Source of the DNA: Blastomyces gilchristii SLH14081
Taxonomy: Eukaryota; Ascomycota; Eurotiomycetes; Onygenales; Ajellomycetaceae
Direction of reading: 5' to 3'
DNA length: 64,000 nucleotides
Assembly (NCBI RefSeq): GCF_000003855.2
Contig: NW_003101680.1
Span: 1,436,976-1,500,975 of the forward strand
The translations under genes were made by a program, and so were the position numbers. Below are positions 1 through 10,481 of the stretch, in pieces (the first letter of the stretch is position 1; each line of letters opens with the position of its first letter). The notes under the pieces are model-generated. The model saw only the letters and a list, made by a program, of their open reading frames with translations, was not told the origin of the DNA and ran no database searches.

Positions 1-942
1 GGTGTACTCAACGATTCTTGAGTGTCCTACGAGGGTAAAGTAATATCAATCCAACAAGAAAATAACTAAATATACATTCATATAGTTAGCTTACTAGGCA
101 TACAAATTTGCATGGTCCACTCTTCATTTTCCGTGCGAGTTCATTGCCTATGTAGTAAGTATGCTAATCGCGGTTTTTGTGATTCTGCTTTCCGCTCTCC
201 GCTCTCCGCTCTCCGCTCTAACAAGAAACGCCAAGACTTAGCGGCTCCCGACCACATGTAGCCCTGAAGAACAGAGAGTCCGAATTAAACTAGTATAGTT
301 AACAATACGAAGTACTGGTAACTAGTGCTTTTGATTTTAAAAACTCAAAAATCACTAAATAATGTTTCATTTTTCCATTCCATTACTTTCTCTCTTTAAA
401 GCTTGAAGAGGGTAGGTAGGCTATATACAGAAAAGAAGAAAAGGCTCGACCTGCTCAGATACCCTTCGGGCCTGGTGGACACTTAAAAGGAAGCATTCAA
501 GGAAATGGGTGGCCAAGGAAAAGCACGCCTCAGCCGCGCGGATAGGAGGCAATTGGGTAGGGGAGGGGAATGGGGAGGGAGGGAAGGGAAGAAGGGAACA
601 TTAATGGGAAATAGAAACCCACGAATAAAGATGAAAAAATACATGTAGAAAATTAAAATAAAAGAATAAAAGAATAAAAAGCTCAACTTAAAAAAAAAAA
701 AAAGAAAGAAAGAAAACACACGCCTGAGCTTGTGAAGATGTAGAAAATAACCACATACCATCAGTGGCTGCCCCAGGTCAAGACTGGAAGAAAAAAGTGA
801 TGTTAAGGAAAAAAGGGGACTGCTGAACTGGATAAGAAAATGACCACCGGAAATGGAGAAGAAAATAGCAAAATAAGCATAAAAATAAAAATAAAAATAA
901 AAAAGGTCCAACACCTTGCAGAACCGCTCCGGTCCAATTGAA
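1..942. other. Spacer downstream of VID27, no gene seen
   Basis: No convincing coding exon is present. A 7-nt tandem repeat (TCCGCTC, about four copies) lies at about 191-218. From about 600 to 905 the plus strand is purine- and A-rich, with short AAAAT-type repeats at 880-903; the open frame on the minus strand there is Phe/Tyr-rich low-complexity translation and not a believable protein. The stretch probably holds the 3' untranslated region of the minus-strand VID27 gene. Confidence 0.6.
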
Positions 943-3558
943 TTAATAAGGACTATTTACTACCTCATTCCTCCCAAGGCGCGCACTACTTCTCCGCCCA
1001 GTGCTATGTCGGACAGGACCCGCAATACTCTCTCTCGTCGGCCTCCTAAACGTCTGCTTCGCAACCATATTGACCTCATTCGGCAGCGCAACAATAACAT
1101 TCTTATCACTGCCATACTTGAAGTTATCCGCCTTCACTTCCTCTGCATATCTCTTAATCGTGTAGGGGTCCTTGCGGCCCTGAAGCACCTTCTTCATATT
1201 CCACGTGACGATGAACGGCCCCGTGGCTGTAATGATTGACGTCTCTGAGGAGTCGCGGCCGGTATTGAAGCGGGCGGGCGTGAAGGAGATGCGAGTGCCG
1301 GTCTCGTGTTGGAACTGAGCGACGTGGTTCGGCTGCAGGCCTAGTCGGCGTGGTTGGGGCTTGGAGTCCTTTGCAAATGATTTCTCGAAGCCGAGTTTGC
1401 CCTCATTTTTGCCATCCTTTTGAAGAGAATCGACCAAAAGGAGGTATGTGCGGCATGTAGCTAGGACCCAGCGGCCGTCGGCGGAAACATCTAGACCGAT
1501 TATTGGTTCACCAAGAGCAGGGATGTGCGTCTTCGCCCGCACGCCAAACTTATCGAACATGCGGATGTCACCTTTATTGGAGGCGACTGCGACATAGCCC
1601 TGCTCTGTGGTCGCAGCGGCAGAGAAGTCGTTATTTTTGACATATTCTTTGAGGTCCTTTTGCACTAGTTTGTTTCCTGAGAGGCGAGGGTCGATGCGGA
1701 ATAGGGCATTGCGAGAAATACCAACGAATTGCTGGTTGGAGGTCATTTGGGCGAATTTCTAGATAACAGTTAGTTTGAGAACATTAGAGGTTTTAGAATA
1801 TAAAGGGCGAAAAATAAAAAGGGAAACACGTACGCTTTCAGGCGCAAATGAAGTTACGGGAATGTCATCGTGAACTTTCCATTCATCAACAACTTTCCCG
1901 TACTCAAGATCCATTCTGTACAAGGAATGAGGATCCTGTTCATTCTGCAAAATCATGTTTGAATCCTCGCAATGAAGCATGACTTTCTTGGGGCTGAAGA
2001 GCTTTCCACCTGGCGTTTCGACCTTGGAGATGTTTGTAGAAAACTCCAGATTATTGTTTGGCGTATGCTTGAAGACGCCAATTTTGGATCCCCGAACAAC
2101 ATACGATCGATCGTGTTTATACCCCACAGCTAGCTGGGAGTTGACGTTTCCGTCTTGATCCCGGGTAAGAACGTCGTCGTCCTCCTCGTCCGTATCGTAA
2201 TATTCGCTGCGTTGGCCAACGTCTTCTTCCTCCTCAAGGACCTCTTCCTCGTCCTCCTCTTCTGTCTCTTCGGGTACGTCTTCCATAGTGAGATCGTTGA
2301 AAGCCTCAAGTACATACTCTCTATCATTTTCTTCTGATTTCGCCCATTTAACTTCATTCAACTGCTCCCACAACGCTTGCATCAGACCCTCCTGGAATCT
2401 TTCCTCGACTGCCTGATTTTTGAAACGTAGGAGCCACGAATATGCCGACCCATCCTCTGTGTAGTGATTGAAGATAAAGGAGAGATATTCGAAATTGAAC
2501 ACGGGATTTATATCTGCCACTACCGCCTGCCCTAACCAATCACGGTCCTGTCCACTTATCTGAAGCCAATACTGCCATTTTCCAATTTCCGAGACTGTGG
2601 CGACGACAGAGGGGTCCTGTAAAACGAATGTACCACTGTTAAAATCAAAAAGATGAAGCTCTGCATTTTCTTTCGCCAGGATCTCAGTGGCTTCTGGATG
2701 GGCAGCAGCAGGGGGCGCTTGCGTGGGTTCAGATGGTGTCTCGTTTGGCACAGCTACTTCTCGCGCCATAGCTGCGGTGGATTGTTTCGTCGTCGGCGTT
2801 CGAGATAAGGTAGGGCTTGCGACTGGACTGGCGTCGGGAATGGGGCTTTCGTCGTCGAAGTAAAACTCCTGAAGATCTGACGTCTTCTGTGAGCTCTTCC
2901 GGTATTTTCGCTCGTACTGGCACTCAACAGCGGCTAGACAAAACGTCGAAACTCTGTCCGGGGTGATTGAGCTGTCGCAAACGAATTCGAAGAGATCGCC
3001 CGGGTCACCGCTAAGGTCGCGCCAGGCCAGAACTTTCTCTCCTCCCTCGCGCACTGCAGATCGGAAACGGAGAGCCTCGTCTAGCAAAAAAGTCTTCTCG
3101 TCTTTATCCCCACCCAGCCCCTCTGCGTCTTCCTCGTCTTCGTCGCCCACAAGTTCTTCCTCTCCTTCCTCGTAGGCGCGCTGGATCACTAGCTGGTACT
3201 GGAACTTCTGGCCGGTGCGACGGATACTAGCCGCAGCGTCGCGAAATATAAGCTCTGAGTAGCCCTTTGGCGATTGCGGTCGGACAATATACAGCTGGCC
3301 TTGGGGTATCTCAATTATGGATTCCTTGGTAGTGTCACCAAAGACAAATTTGCTCACTAAAAAATCATAAAAATCGATCACGGATCAGTAGTCAGTATCA
3401 ACTTCAAAGAAACCCCAATGCGATGTTATCAGAAACAGCTGAACAATCCCTGTCCTTTCAAACACATTGGAATGCGAAGTTGGGGGTGGTTGCTATGCAA
3501 GTTGAGTGGTTGAGTGGCGGGGAGAGGGGTTAACTATACCATTGCGAAGCATAAACAT
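943..3558 (-). CDS. VID27: VID27-family cytoplasmic protein
   Basis: Three exons on the minus strand: 3558-3540, 3356-1834 and 1758-943, giving 785 residues. The 19-nt first exon codes for MFMLRN and splits a Val codon; it restores the family's usual N-terminus, which the open frame starting at 3381 lacks. The following segment (GQLYIVRPQSPKGYSELIFRD and AASIRRTG) is typical of the VID27 N-terminal domain. A very acidic Glu/Asp run (about residues 365-400) separates it from the C-terminal VID27 beta-propeller-like region, spanning the second intron at FAPES/KFAQM. In yeast Vid27 was linked to vacuolar import and degradation of fructose-1,6-bisphosphatase; its biochemical role is not settled. 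Family assignment is firm; the first exon is inferred from splice signals and phase. Confidence 0.9.
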
Positions 3559-4081
3559 CTTTGCTCGAAAGTCCCACGCAGGACCAGGGAGCGAGCGGGC
3601 TTTCACAGGAAAGCGATCTGAAATAAGCCTGTATTCTATGAACCAAAATGCAATTTATTCGCTGGATTCAGTGAGGAGGGTGAGGGTCCAAAAAGGCAGC
3701 GAAGTGAAGGAGTTGGATGTTCAATATTTATCTCTATTTGTTATTTTGTGTTTATGACAAGGCAGATGCCGTCGCCGTGGCAAAAACGGGTGTGTGGCAT
3801 TAGCCGCGGATTTACCTTCTTCCGGCAATTTTTCTTTGGCTGAGGTAATCAGGATTCCTTTGTCCACAGCAGAAGTTAGCAAGAGGAGAGAATATCGGAT
3901 ATAAACGTCACTGAGAGGAAGTTTCCACAGCTGACGAATGGAATCTACATGCGGAGTGAGAGGGCATCATATTTGCTACACGGTCAGTTCCACTTGGCCC
4001 GGAGTTGTTCACGCTGCAAACATATTTGAATGATACTAGCGGCTAAAACTTGAACGTCAACCCAGATCACCCTTGACTTGG
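3559..4081. other. VID27 upstream region / TRM10 downstream region
   Basis: 523 nt between the VID27 start and the TRM10 stop, both on the minus strand. It must hold the VID27 promoter and 5' leader and the TRM10 3' end. No RNA gene or additional exon was recognised. Confidence 0.5.
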
Positions 4082-5263
4082 TTATGAACAACTCCTAGCT
4101 TCCTGATCCATAGCTTTAGATGCTGGAGTATCACCTTTGGTAACCGCATCGTCACCATCATCAGCTCCCTTATTCTCTTCCTGATTCTCTCCCTCACCAG
4201 GCTTGTCCTTCAAAACTCCACCCTTCCTCTTCGGCAAAACCATACAAAACGCTTTCCCCCAATCTCCCAACTCAAGCCACCTAATCATAATCTCAATAAC
4301 GTGGTTCGTAGCGAGCACATACCGGCTTTGCATCTGCATATAATCGCCAATGGGCAGTTTCGCCGTCTTGATCCCCTTCTCCATCGCGCTCTTGTAACAA
4401 ACCCCCTTGTGCCGGTTCTTATCAACTAGCCCGCCAATGATATATGTGCTATATGGCTTCAGCTCCGTCAACGTATTCGGGCTGTCGCTGCTGAGATAAA
4501 TGACCTCCCCGTCGTCCGGACCGACAACCCCGTCCTTACCAGTAAATATCCCCATCATCTTCCCCCCCGTGGGCTTGCGCATTTGCGCCTTGGCCTTTTC
4601 AGCCGCAACCACGTAATCCTCTTGCATAAAAGTAGCCCTCCACCGTGTATATTGCTTCCCAAGCACAGTATCGAATCTCTCCTTCAGGAGTTTATCAAAG
4701 GACGAAAAGAACATGTGCCCTCTGAACGGCGCTTTCGCATTATCGGAGTACGAGCGCGTAATCTGAGAACCTAGTGATACTCGCTCCTTGTCAATCATGA
4801 GATCGTCAAAGTTGCAATCGACCACAAACGTTATCGGGAGGAGGATGGATCGTTGCTGTTCGACTTTCTTCCGCTCCGTCCGCGACATCAGGCTCGTATC
4901 CTTCGGATCGAGTTCATCCCGCGCAGCGGCTTGCGCTTTTGCAGCGCGCTGACGCTCCCGTTTCGCAGTAATCTTTTCCTTGCGCTTCTCCTTGCGCCAT
5001 TCTTTTCCAGCTTCCCATCTTTCGCGTTTCAAAAGTTTTTTTCGTTGGTTTTTCGAGAGCGGCTGGCCATTTTCGTCTATCTCGGGTATGGATTGGAGGG
5101 TAATGTTGGGAGCGCCATTGCTTTGGGTCGCCCCAGGGTCCTCTGCTGTTATTTCATCTGGGATGGAAACAGAATTCGCAGTGGAAACTAGTTCCTCTGA
5201 CGCAGGGCTCGTCATCTCGTGCGCCGTCTTCTGTAGCTTTCTCGGTCGCTCACTCTCGTCCAT
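4082..5263 (-). CDS. TRM10: tRNA (guanine(9)-N1)-methyltransferase, Trm10 family
   Basis: Single exon, 393 residues from the ATG at 5263. The open frame extends to 5311, but the extra residues are hydrophobic and the MDESERPRK start fits the family better. The enzyme uses S-adenosylmethionine to methylate N1 of guanine 9 in tRNA. Visible features are a Lys/Arg-rich basic segment (about residues 65-125), then the SPOUT methyltransferase fold beginning near [11 protein letters not shown]. The conserved [11 protein letters not shown] stretch carries the Asp thought to be catalytic, followed by KLPIGDY and VLATNHV. The C-terminus is an acidic, low-complexity tail ([17 protein letters not shown]). 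It diverges from the complex I subunit gene with a 357-nt gap. Confidence 0.93.
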   Translation of the reverse strand: MDESERPRKLQKTAHEMTSPASEELVSTANSVSIPDEITAEDPGATQSNGAPNITLQSIPEIDENGQPLSKNQRKKLLKRERWEAGKEWRKEKRKEKITAKRERQRAAKAQAAARDELDPKDTSLMSRTERKKVEQQRSILLPITFVVDCNFDDLMIDKERVSLGSQITRSYSDNAKAPFRGHMFFSSFDKLLKERFDTVLGKQYTRWRATFMQEDYVVAAEKAKAQMRKPTGGKMMGIFTGKDGVVGPDDGEVIYLSSDSPNTLTELKPYSTYIIGGLVDKNRHKGVCYKSAMEKGIKTAKLPIGDYMQMQSRYVLATNHVIEIMIRWLELGDWGKAFCMVLPKRKGGVLKDKPGEGENQEENKGADDGDDAVTKGDTPASKAMDQEARSCS

Positions 5264-5620
5264 CTTTTTAAAAAAAATTGTACAAAAGGCATCGAGACGC
5301 AGCAATAGCAATTAGATTAACTATGCGCACCGATAGTGAAAGCTAACCCGCATATTCCATTGTCCGTTCATCTCAAGCATCAATTGTGCCAGCTGTAGAA
5401 GGCTGGTAGTCAGGAAAATAAATTCCGTCCAATCATGCGGCGCAGATTTCCCGTTTGCCGGATTTGCTAGTTCAGCTACCATCACGTGATATCAACCCGA
5501 TTCGTCCAAACCAGCTTCACGCAAACCACCCCGTTCAAACCTCGTTTCTCGGCTTCTATCTCCAACTTCATAGTCCCTTGGAAGCCACACTTCCAACCCC
5601 AGCCAATTGAAACTGCAAAG
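5264..5620. promoter_or_regulatory. Divergent promoter TRM10 / NDUFA13 with E-box palindrome
   Basis: The whole space between two divergent starts. It contains a perfect 10-bp palindrome ATCACGTGAT at 5481-5490, which matches the Cbf1/Rtg-type bHLH core (RTCACRTG), and CCAAT pentamers at 5429-5433 and 5603-5607, the latter in the NDUFA13 leader. Known biology: CACGTG sites in fungal respiratory-gene promoters bind bHLH factors. That they act here is inference. Confidence 0.5.
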
Positions 5621-6559
5621 ATGCCTCAGGACATGCCCCCCACTGGGGGCTATCAGCCTGTCCAGTATAAGGTAACTCAACTCCCATTGCACAATGCAAC
5701 AATTGAACCCGCCCTACAGCCTTTTCCCCTTGTATCCAATTCCCGGATGAGTGCAAGTCAATCGTCCAATGCCAGGGTCATAAGCTAATGACGCCCTTCT
5801 ACAGCGCAACATCCCCGTCCGCGGCTTCCGGCCCGTCTACTACCTCGTCGGTATGCACCTGATCATGGCATACGGCTTCTACAAAGTATTCCTAGGAATC
5901 CGGGAGAAGAAGTAAGGGAACATTGAACACCATACCACGCACCCATAGATAGATATCTAAACACACACACACACACACACACACGCGTATATACACATCC
6001 GCGCGGGCGCCCCTCTCCCGATCTGTCCGGATTCCCCATGTGGATACCCGATATCTCCCCCATATCTTGCAGTTTACACATTTACCAAACCCGGCATCTG
6101 CTAATCTTGTATGCGTTGTTCGCGCTTTCCCACCTACTAGTGAACTCGGACGAGAAAAGATGTGGTCCCGCATCCACCTCATCCCGCTCCTCCAGGCAGA
6201 AGAAGACCGCGACCAAGTCCGCAGACACCTGGCGGATAAGGCTAGAGAGAAAGAGTTGTTGGGATCAGAGACCAAGGTTTACAATTCGGACCGGTGCGTT
6301 TTTACATTTCCAAAACATATATACAATTTGGTTATATATATATATCTCTTTCTTCTTTTTCTCGCCATTGCGCAAATATGCGACTTTGGCATTATCTTTA
6401 TTTTATTTTATTGTATTTTATTTTATTTTATTGTATTGTATTTTATTTTATTTGGGTATGCTGGATCACTAACCGCATCCTCGCACTTAAATGGTCGTTC
6501 CAATTTATAGATTCGTGAGACCGACCTTCTGGTACACTCCTGCCAACGTTACGAAATAA
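5621..6559 (+). CDS. NDUFA13: NADH:ubiquinone oxidoreductase subunit, GRIM-19/NDUFA13 type
   Basis: Four exons: 5621-5671, 5805-5911, 6141-6293 and 6511-6559, giving 119 residues. It is an accessory subunit of mitochondrial complex I (the 13-16 kDa GRIM-19 homologue), with one membrane helix anchored in the inner membrane. The sequence shows a Pro/Gly-rich start (MPQDMPPTGGY), RNIPVRGFRP, the transmembrane stretch YYLVGMHLIMAYGFYKVFLG, then the charged REKMWSR and IPLLQAEEDRDQVRR segments and a final DRFVRPTFWYTPANV. Exon 2 appears to read into a TAA after GIREKK, but splicing at GTAAGG replaces this with the expected NELGREKM; the exon joins are therefore strongly supported. Intron 2 contains a CA dinucleotide tract (about 5961-5982), and intron 3 is T/A-rich with TTTTA-type repeats. 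Confidence 0.93.
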
Positions 6560-7959
6560 GAAGATGCTTTTGCCGCGCATCATCTGGTGGAACGAAGTGA
6601 AAGGGGGTCCGCGAAGGGACCCCAGAATAGCGGGTGGTGAAGATGGAATATCGAATCCGGCAGAAGTTTTGGCATGAAGGGGAGAGGAGGAGGGGGCTCA
6701 GTGCCTTTTATTTTCCTCTGTTTGCTCTGTTTATGAAGATGATGTTGGCTAGGAGGGAGGTCGGGCGGGAGATGGGTGGTGGGTAAAGGAGAGGGTGAAA
6801 GAAAAGATCTGGTTGGTTGGTTTGAGGAAGCAATGTTATCCGGTTCGCAAGTGTAATGGGGTGGTGGTGGGTGTATTGGGGATTCTACGCATGTAACGTA
6901 TTCTACTTTGTATATAGAGAGAGAGAAATAAAGAAGGGGGACGGGGGTTCCAAATGGAAAAAACCCAATGAGATAGATAAATGATATCTTGAAACTTTTA
7001 ACGCCATCCTTCCCCCCCCTCCCCCCCCCTTTTCTAACAACTGGTTACATCTCCCTGTCTAACTCCAATCTCTCCGCCCAATAACCCCCAATGCTCTGAG
7101 TCCAAGAGGAATAAAATCCCTCCCTCCCACGCCCCATATGCGCGGATGGTGGAGGCTTAACTACTAACTAGAGGGCGTCTCTCTCTCTCTCTCTCTCTCG
7201 CTCTCTCTACTTCCATGAGTTCGGAATTGAATGCATGCAATGACGTACGAAAAGGGGGAACAAAAAAAAAAAACTAAAAAACTAAAAAACTAGATAGAGA
7301 GGCAGGGAACGGTACGTATCCTACACCGTTCTAACCGGCATGATGGCTCAGTGGTACCTACCAGACCAATCAATCAGAAAAAAACGCAATGGCGAATTGT
7401 GAATCGTTGGTGGGACGATCGAGGGAGCAAAGAAAACGGCTCCTCGTCGGCATGAGAAGGGGGGAGAGAGAGAGTATGTGTGTGGGTGTGGGTGTGGGTG
7501 TGGGTGTGGGTGTGGGTGTGGATGTGTTGGGGATAGTTCAGCGGTTGAAACTGTAATATCTGACGAGCACACGGGGAAGCAGGAGACGCAGACGCAGAAG
7601 AAGCTAACAGCCATCCAGTCAATTCTATGTATATTTATATCTGTACTCCATATATATATGTATCTGTATATGTACATACATGTACGTTACATGTCTCTAC
7701 TGGGACATGTACTGTACACAGGTAGGCCAAATGCTGAGTGGAGAAAGAAAGAAACAAAAAAGAAACAAAAGAACAAATTGACAAGGCAAAAGTTGAGAGC
7801 AACGAAACAAGAATCAAATCAGGACAAAACGCGGATTATATCGGAAACATCTTGTGGTGAGGTAGACTTCAAGAAAAAAAAGGGCCAAAGAGGGATTAAG
7901 GAGCTAGTCCACCTCTTGTACTGTGAAAGCTGAGGTAAGTTCTCTCCAATAATCCACGT

Positions 7960-7993
<34 letters not shown>

Positions 7994-8096
7994 CCATTTA
8001 TAAAGATTTTATATCTAAACGGGTCTTTATCCAATCTAATTCCCACAAGTATTCTTGAAAAAAAAGATGAAGTCAAAATAAAACCCCCAGATCATT
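6560..8096. other. Convergent spacer with several microsatellites
   Basis: About 1.5 kb between the 3' ends of NDUFA13 and the NADP-isocitrate dehydrogenase gene. It holds a CT tract (about 7180-7207), a GGGTGT array (about 7478-7521), an alternating AT/GTATAT stretch (about 7627-7690) and a TTTC array (about 7961-7989). The open frames here are translations of these repeats. No gene or structured RNA was recognised. Confidence 0.6.
7478..7521. repeat. (GGGTGT)n microsatellite
   Basis: About seven tandem GGGTGT units, flanked by GA-rich sequence on the left. The repeat is telomere-like in composition but internal, on ordinary chromosome between two housekeeping genes. Confidence 0.85.
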
Positions 8097-10481
8097 CTAC
8101 AACTTCGCATTCGCCAAATTCTTCTGCAACCGCCTCTCCACCGCCTCCAAATACTCCCGCGTCGTAACCCACGCCGCCCGATCCTTTCGACCGCACGCCA
8201 GCGCAAGGTCCTTGGTCATGATCCCGTCCTCGTCGACAACATCGATACACGCGCGCTCCAGCTGCTCGGCCCACACGACGACGTCAGGGGTGTTGTCGAG
8301 CTGGCCGCGGCGGATGAGGCCGCGCGTCCAGGCGAAGATGGAGGCGATGGGGTTGGTGGAGGTTTCGTTGCCCTTTTGGTGCTCGCGGTAGTGGCGGGTG
8401 ACGGTGCCGTGGGCTGCTTCGGATTCGAAGGCGGTGCCGTCGGGGGTTGTGAGGGTGGAGGTCATGAGGCCGAGGGAGCCGAAGCCTTGGGCGACGATGT
8501 CGGATTGGACGTCGCCGTCGTAGTCTGTTTAGAGGTTTGTTGTTAGTGAGTGCGTGTGTGGAGGGGAATTTTGAGCAAGGGAAATGTTAATGGTTGGCTT
8601 ACTCTTCATGGCGATGACGAAGCCACCTTCGCTCTTAATCATCTGGGCGACCATATCGTCGATAAGTCTGTGTTCGTACCAGATGCCCTTTGCATCGAAG
8701 TCCTTCTTATAATTCGCTTCAAAGATCTCCTGGAAGATATCCTTAAACCGGCCATCGTATTTCTTGAGAATGGTATTCTTGGTGCTCATATAGAGGGGCA
8801 TTTCTTTTAACAAGGCTAACTTGAAGCTGGCATGCGCGAAGCCAGAGATGGAATCGTCTGTGTTGTATTGGCTCAAGGCGATTCCGCCGCCTTCGAAGTC
8901 GTAAACGTTGATGCGCTCGGGTTGGCCGCCCTTCGGCGTATAAACGAGCTCGAGTTTACCGGGGCCAGGGACGACGAGGTCCTTTGCCCGATATTGATCT
9001 CCAAAGGCATGTCGACCGATGATAATTGGCTTCTTCCAGCCTGGTACAAGTCGGGGGATGCGAGGAATGACGATTGGTTCACGGAAAACGGTTCCGCCTC
9101 TGGGAGGAAAATATTAGTGAGTTTCATTTTTGTTAAGAGAGAGTAGAATGAGCAAGCCTTACAGGATGTTTCTGATGGTTCCATTTGGAGATAGCCACAC
9201 TAGTCGAATACATTAGCAGCAGTCGAAAAGAAAAAGCTAACAAAATTGATAAGTTCACTCACTCTGCTTCAACTTAAATTCTTCAACTCTGGCCTCATCT
9301 GGAGTAATGGTAGCGCACTTGACGCCTACTCCGTACTTCTTGATGGCCTCTGCAGAGTCGATAGTGACTTGGTCATTAGTTTGATCACGATATTCCAAGC
9401 CCTACAAAAATCATTCATGTTAGTATCCATGCCCCCGAGGACGATTCGGAGCATTAAAAAGAAAGGGGGAGGGATCCACATACTAGATCATAATACTTGA
9501 GATCGATATCAAGATATCTGAGAACGCGGAAAAAAAGCCTTAGTATGCCGGATCTACCTGATGCCTGTGCGGGAGTTACCGAGAGAGGGAGAGCGGGGAG
9601 ATCATCTGGGGGAGGGGGGGACCAATCAGACTGACGGGTATATAAACTGAATATGACCAGGAGGTTAGTTACTTCGGGGCTTGTGGCCAACAAATCATGA
9701 AGAAAAAAGAAAAAGGTGAAAGCAGCAAATCAGGGAGTATATGCTTACTTTATCCTTGATATCTTGCCAAATGATCCTTGTCATCTAGTTTTTATTAGAT
9801 TAGATCTCTTGGTTAGTCGTCCCCATTATTCACAAGTAAAAATGGATTTGCACCAGTACAATGCAACACTTTTATACATTGATCCCGCGACTTTATATTA
9901 AGATATAAATATTCACAGCCACTAATAAAATATACCTCAGCACCCACGACGGTCCCTGCCTTGGTACTACACGGAATTGACGCTGTGGGTTGTTTCTGGG
10001 TTGTACTGCACGTCGAGGGAGGTAGGTCTTTCAAGGGGATGGGATGCGGGGTGGAGGGGTATGGGCAAAAAAGAAGAAAGGCAAAGCAACATACCTCATC
10101 ACCATCCAATTCCACCACTGGATTCTTCACCTTGATCTTCCGGCGTGGGCCCGTCATTTTGCGAGTTTGTGTAGCTGAAGGGAGGATAGCCCAGGAGGGT
10201 CTCTGGGAGATGATGGTGGCAGTGGAGCGGGCGAGAAGTGGGGAGGACGATGGTTTCGGGAGACCAGACGTCAGGCGCAAGAAGGAGGAGGTTGAGGAGG
10301 AAGACAAAGATGATGAAGATGAAGATGAACGATGGGAGAAAGTGGATAGAGAGCGGCGGAGAGCGTGAGAAGAGGAAGAAATGGAGGAGGAGGAGGAGGA
10401 GGAGGAGGAAGAAGAGGAAGCAGAGGTCGAGAACAAGAAGGGCAGTCGGGTATGAACGGAAGCGGGCCGAAGAGCAGACAT
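8097..10481 (-). CDS. IDP1: NADP-dependent isocitrate dehydrogenase, mitochondrial and probably peroxisomal
   Basis: Eight exons: 10481-10095, 9784-9749, 9646-9636, 9517-9484, 9401-9263, 9199-9163, 9099-8603, 8524-8097; 522 residues. It converts isocitrate to 2-oxoglutarate and makes NADPH. Visible family segments include [75 protein letters not shown] and AHGTVTRHY. Residues 1-108 are a Ser/Arg-rich presequence with long serine runs, as expected for mitochondrial import, though unusually repetitive. A second in-frame ATG at 10157 (Met109, [10 protein letters not shown]) would yield a cytosolic form, and the C-terminus AKL is a type 1 peroxisomal signal. The 11-nt exon supplies FIYP and is required for both phase and conserved sequence. 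Aspergillus icdA is known to serve several compartments. Confidence 0.95.
9636..9646 (-). other. IDP1: 11-nt microexon of the isocitrate dehydrogenase gene
   Basis: Minus-strand sequence TTTATATACCC, preceded by ATTCAG and followed by GTCAGT. It joins K (end of DIKDK, phase 0) to the exon starting at 9517 (phase 2) as K-FIYP-YLDIDL. Skipping it leaves the downstream exon out of frame with an immediate TGA. Flanking introns are 102 and 118 nt. Confidence 0.88.

Noticed and set aside
483..914. 143-codon minus-strand open frame
   Set aside because: Its translation is Phe/Tyr/Leu-rich and comes from A-rich and AAAAT-repeat DNA; no domain, and it lies in the VID27 3' region.
7348..7677. Open frames rich in Pro-His or Cys-Gly on both strands
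   Set aside because: They are translations of the GGGTGT microsatellite in different frames.
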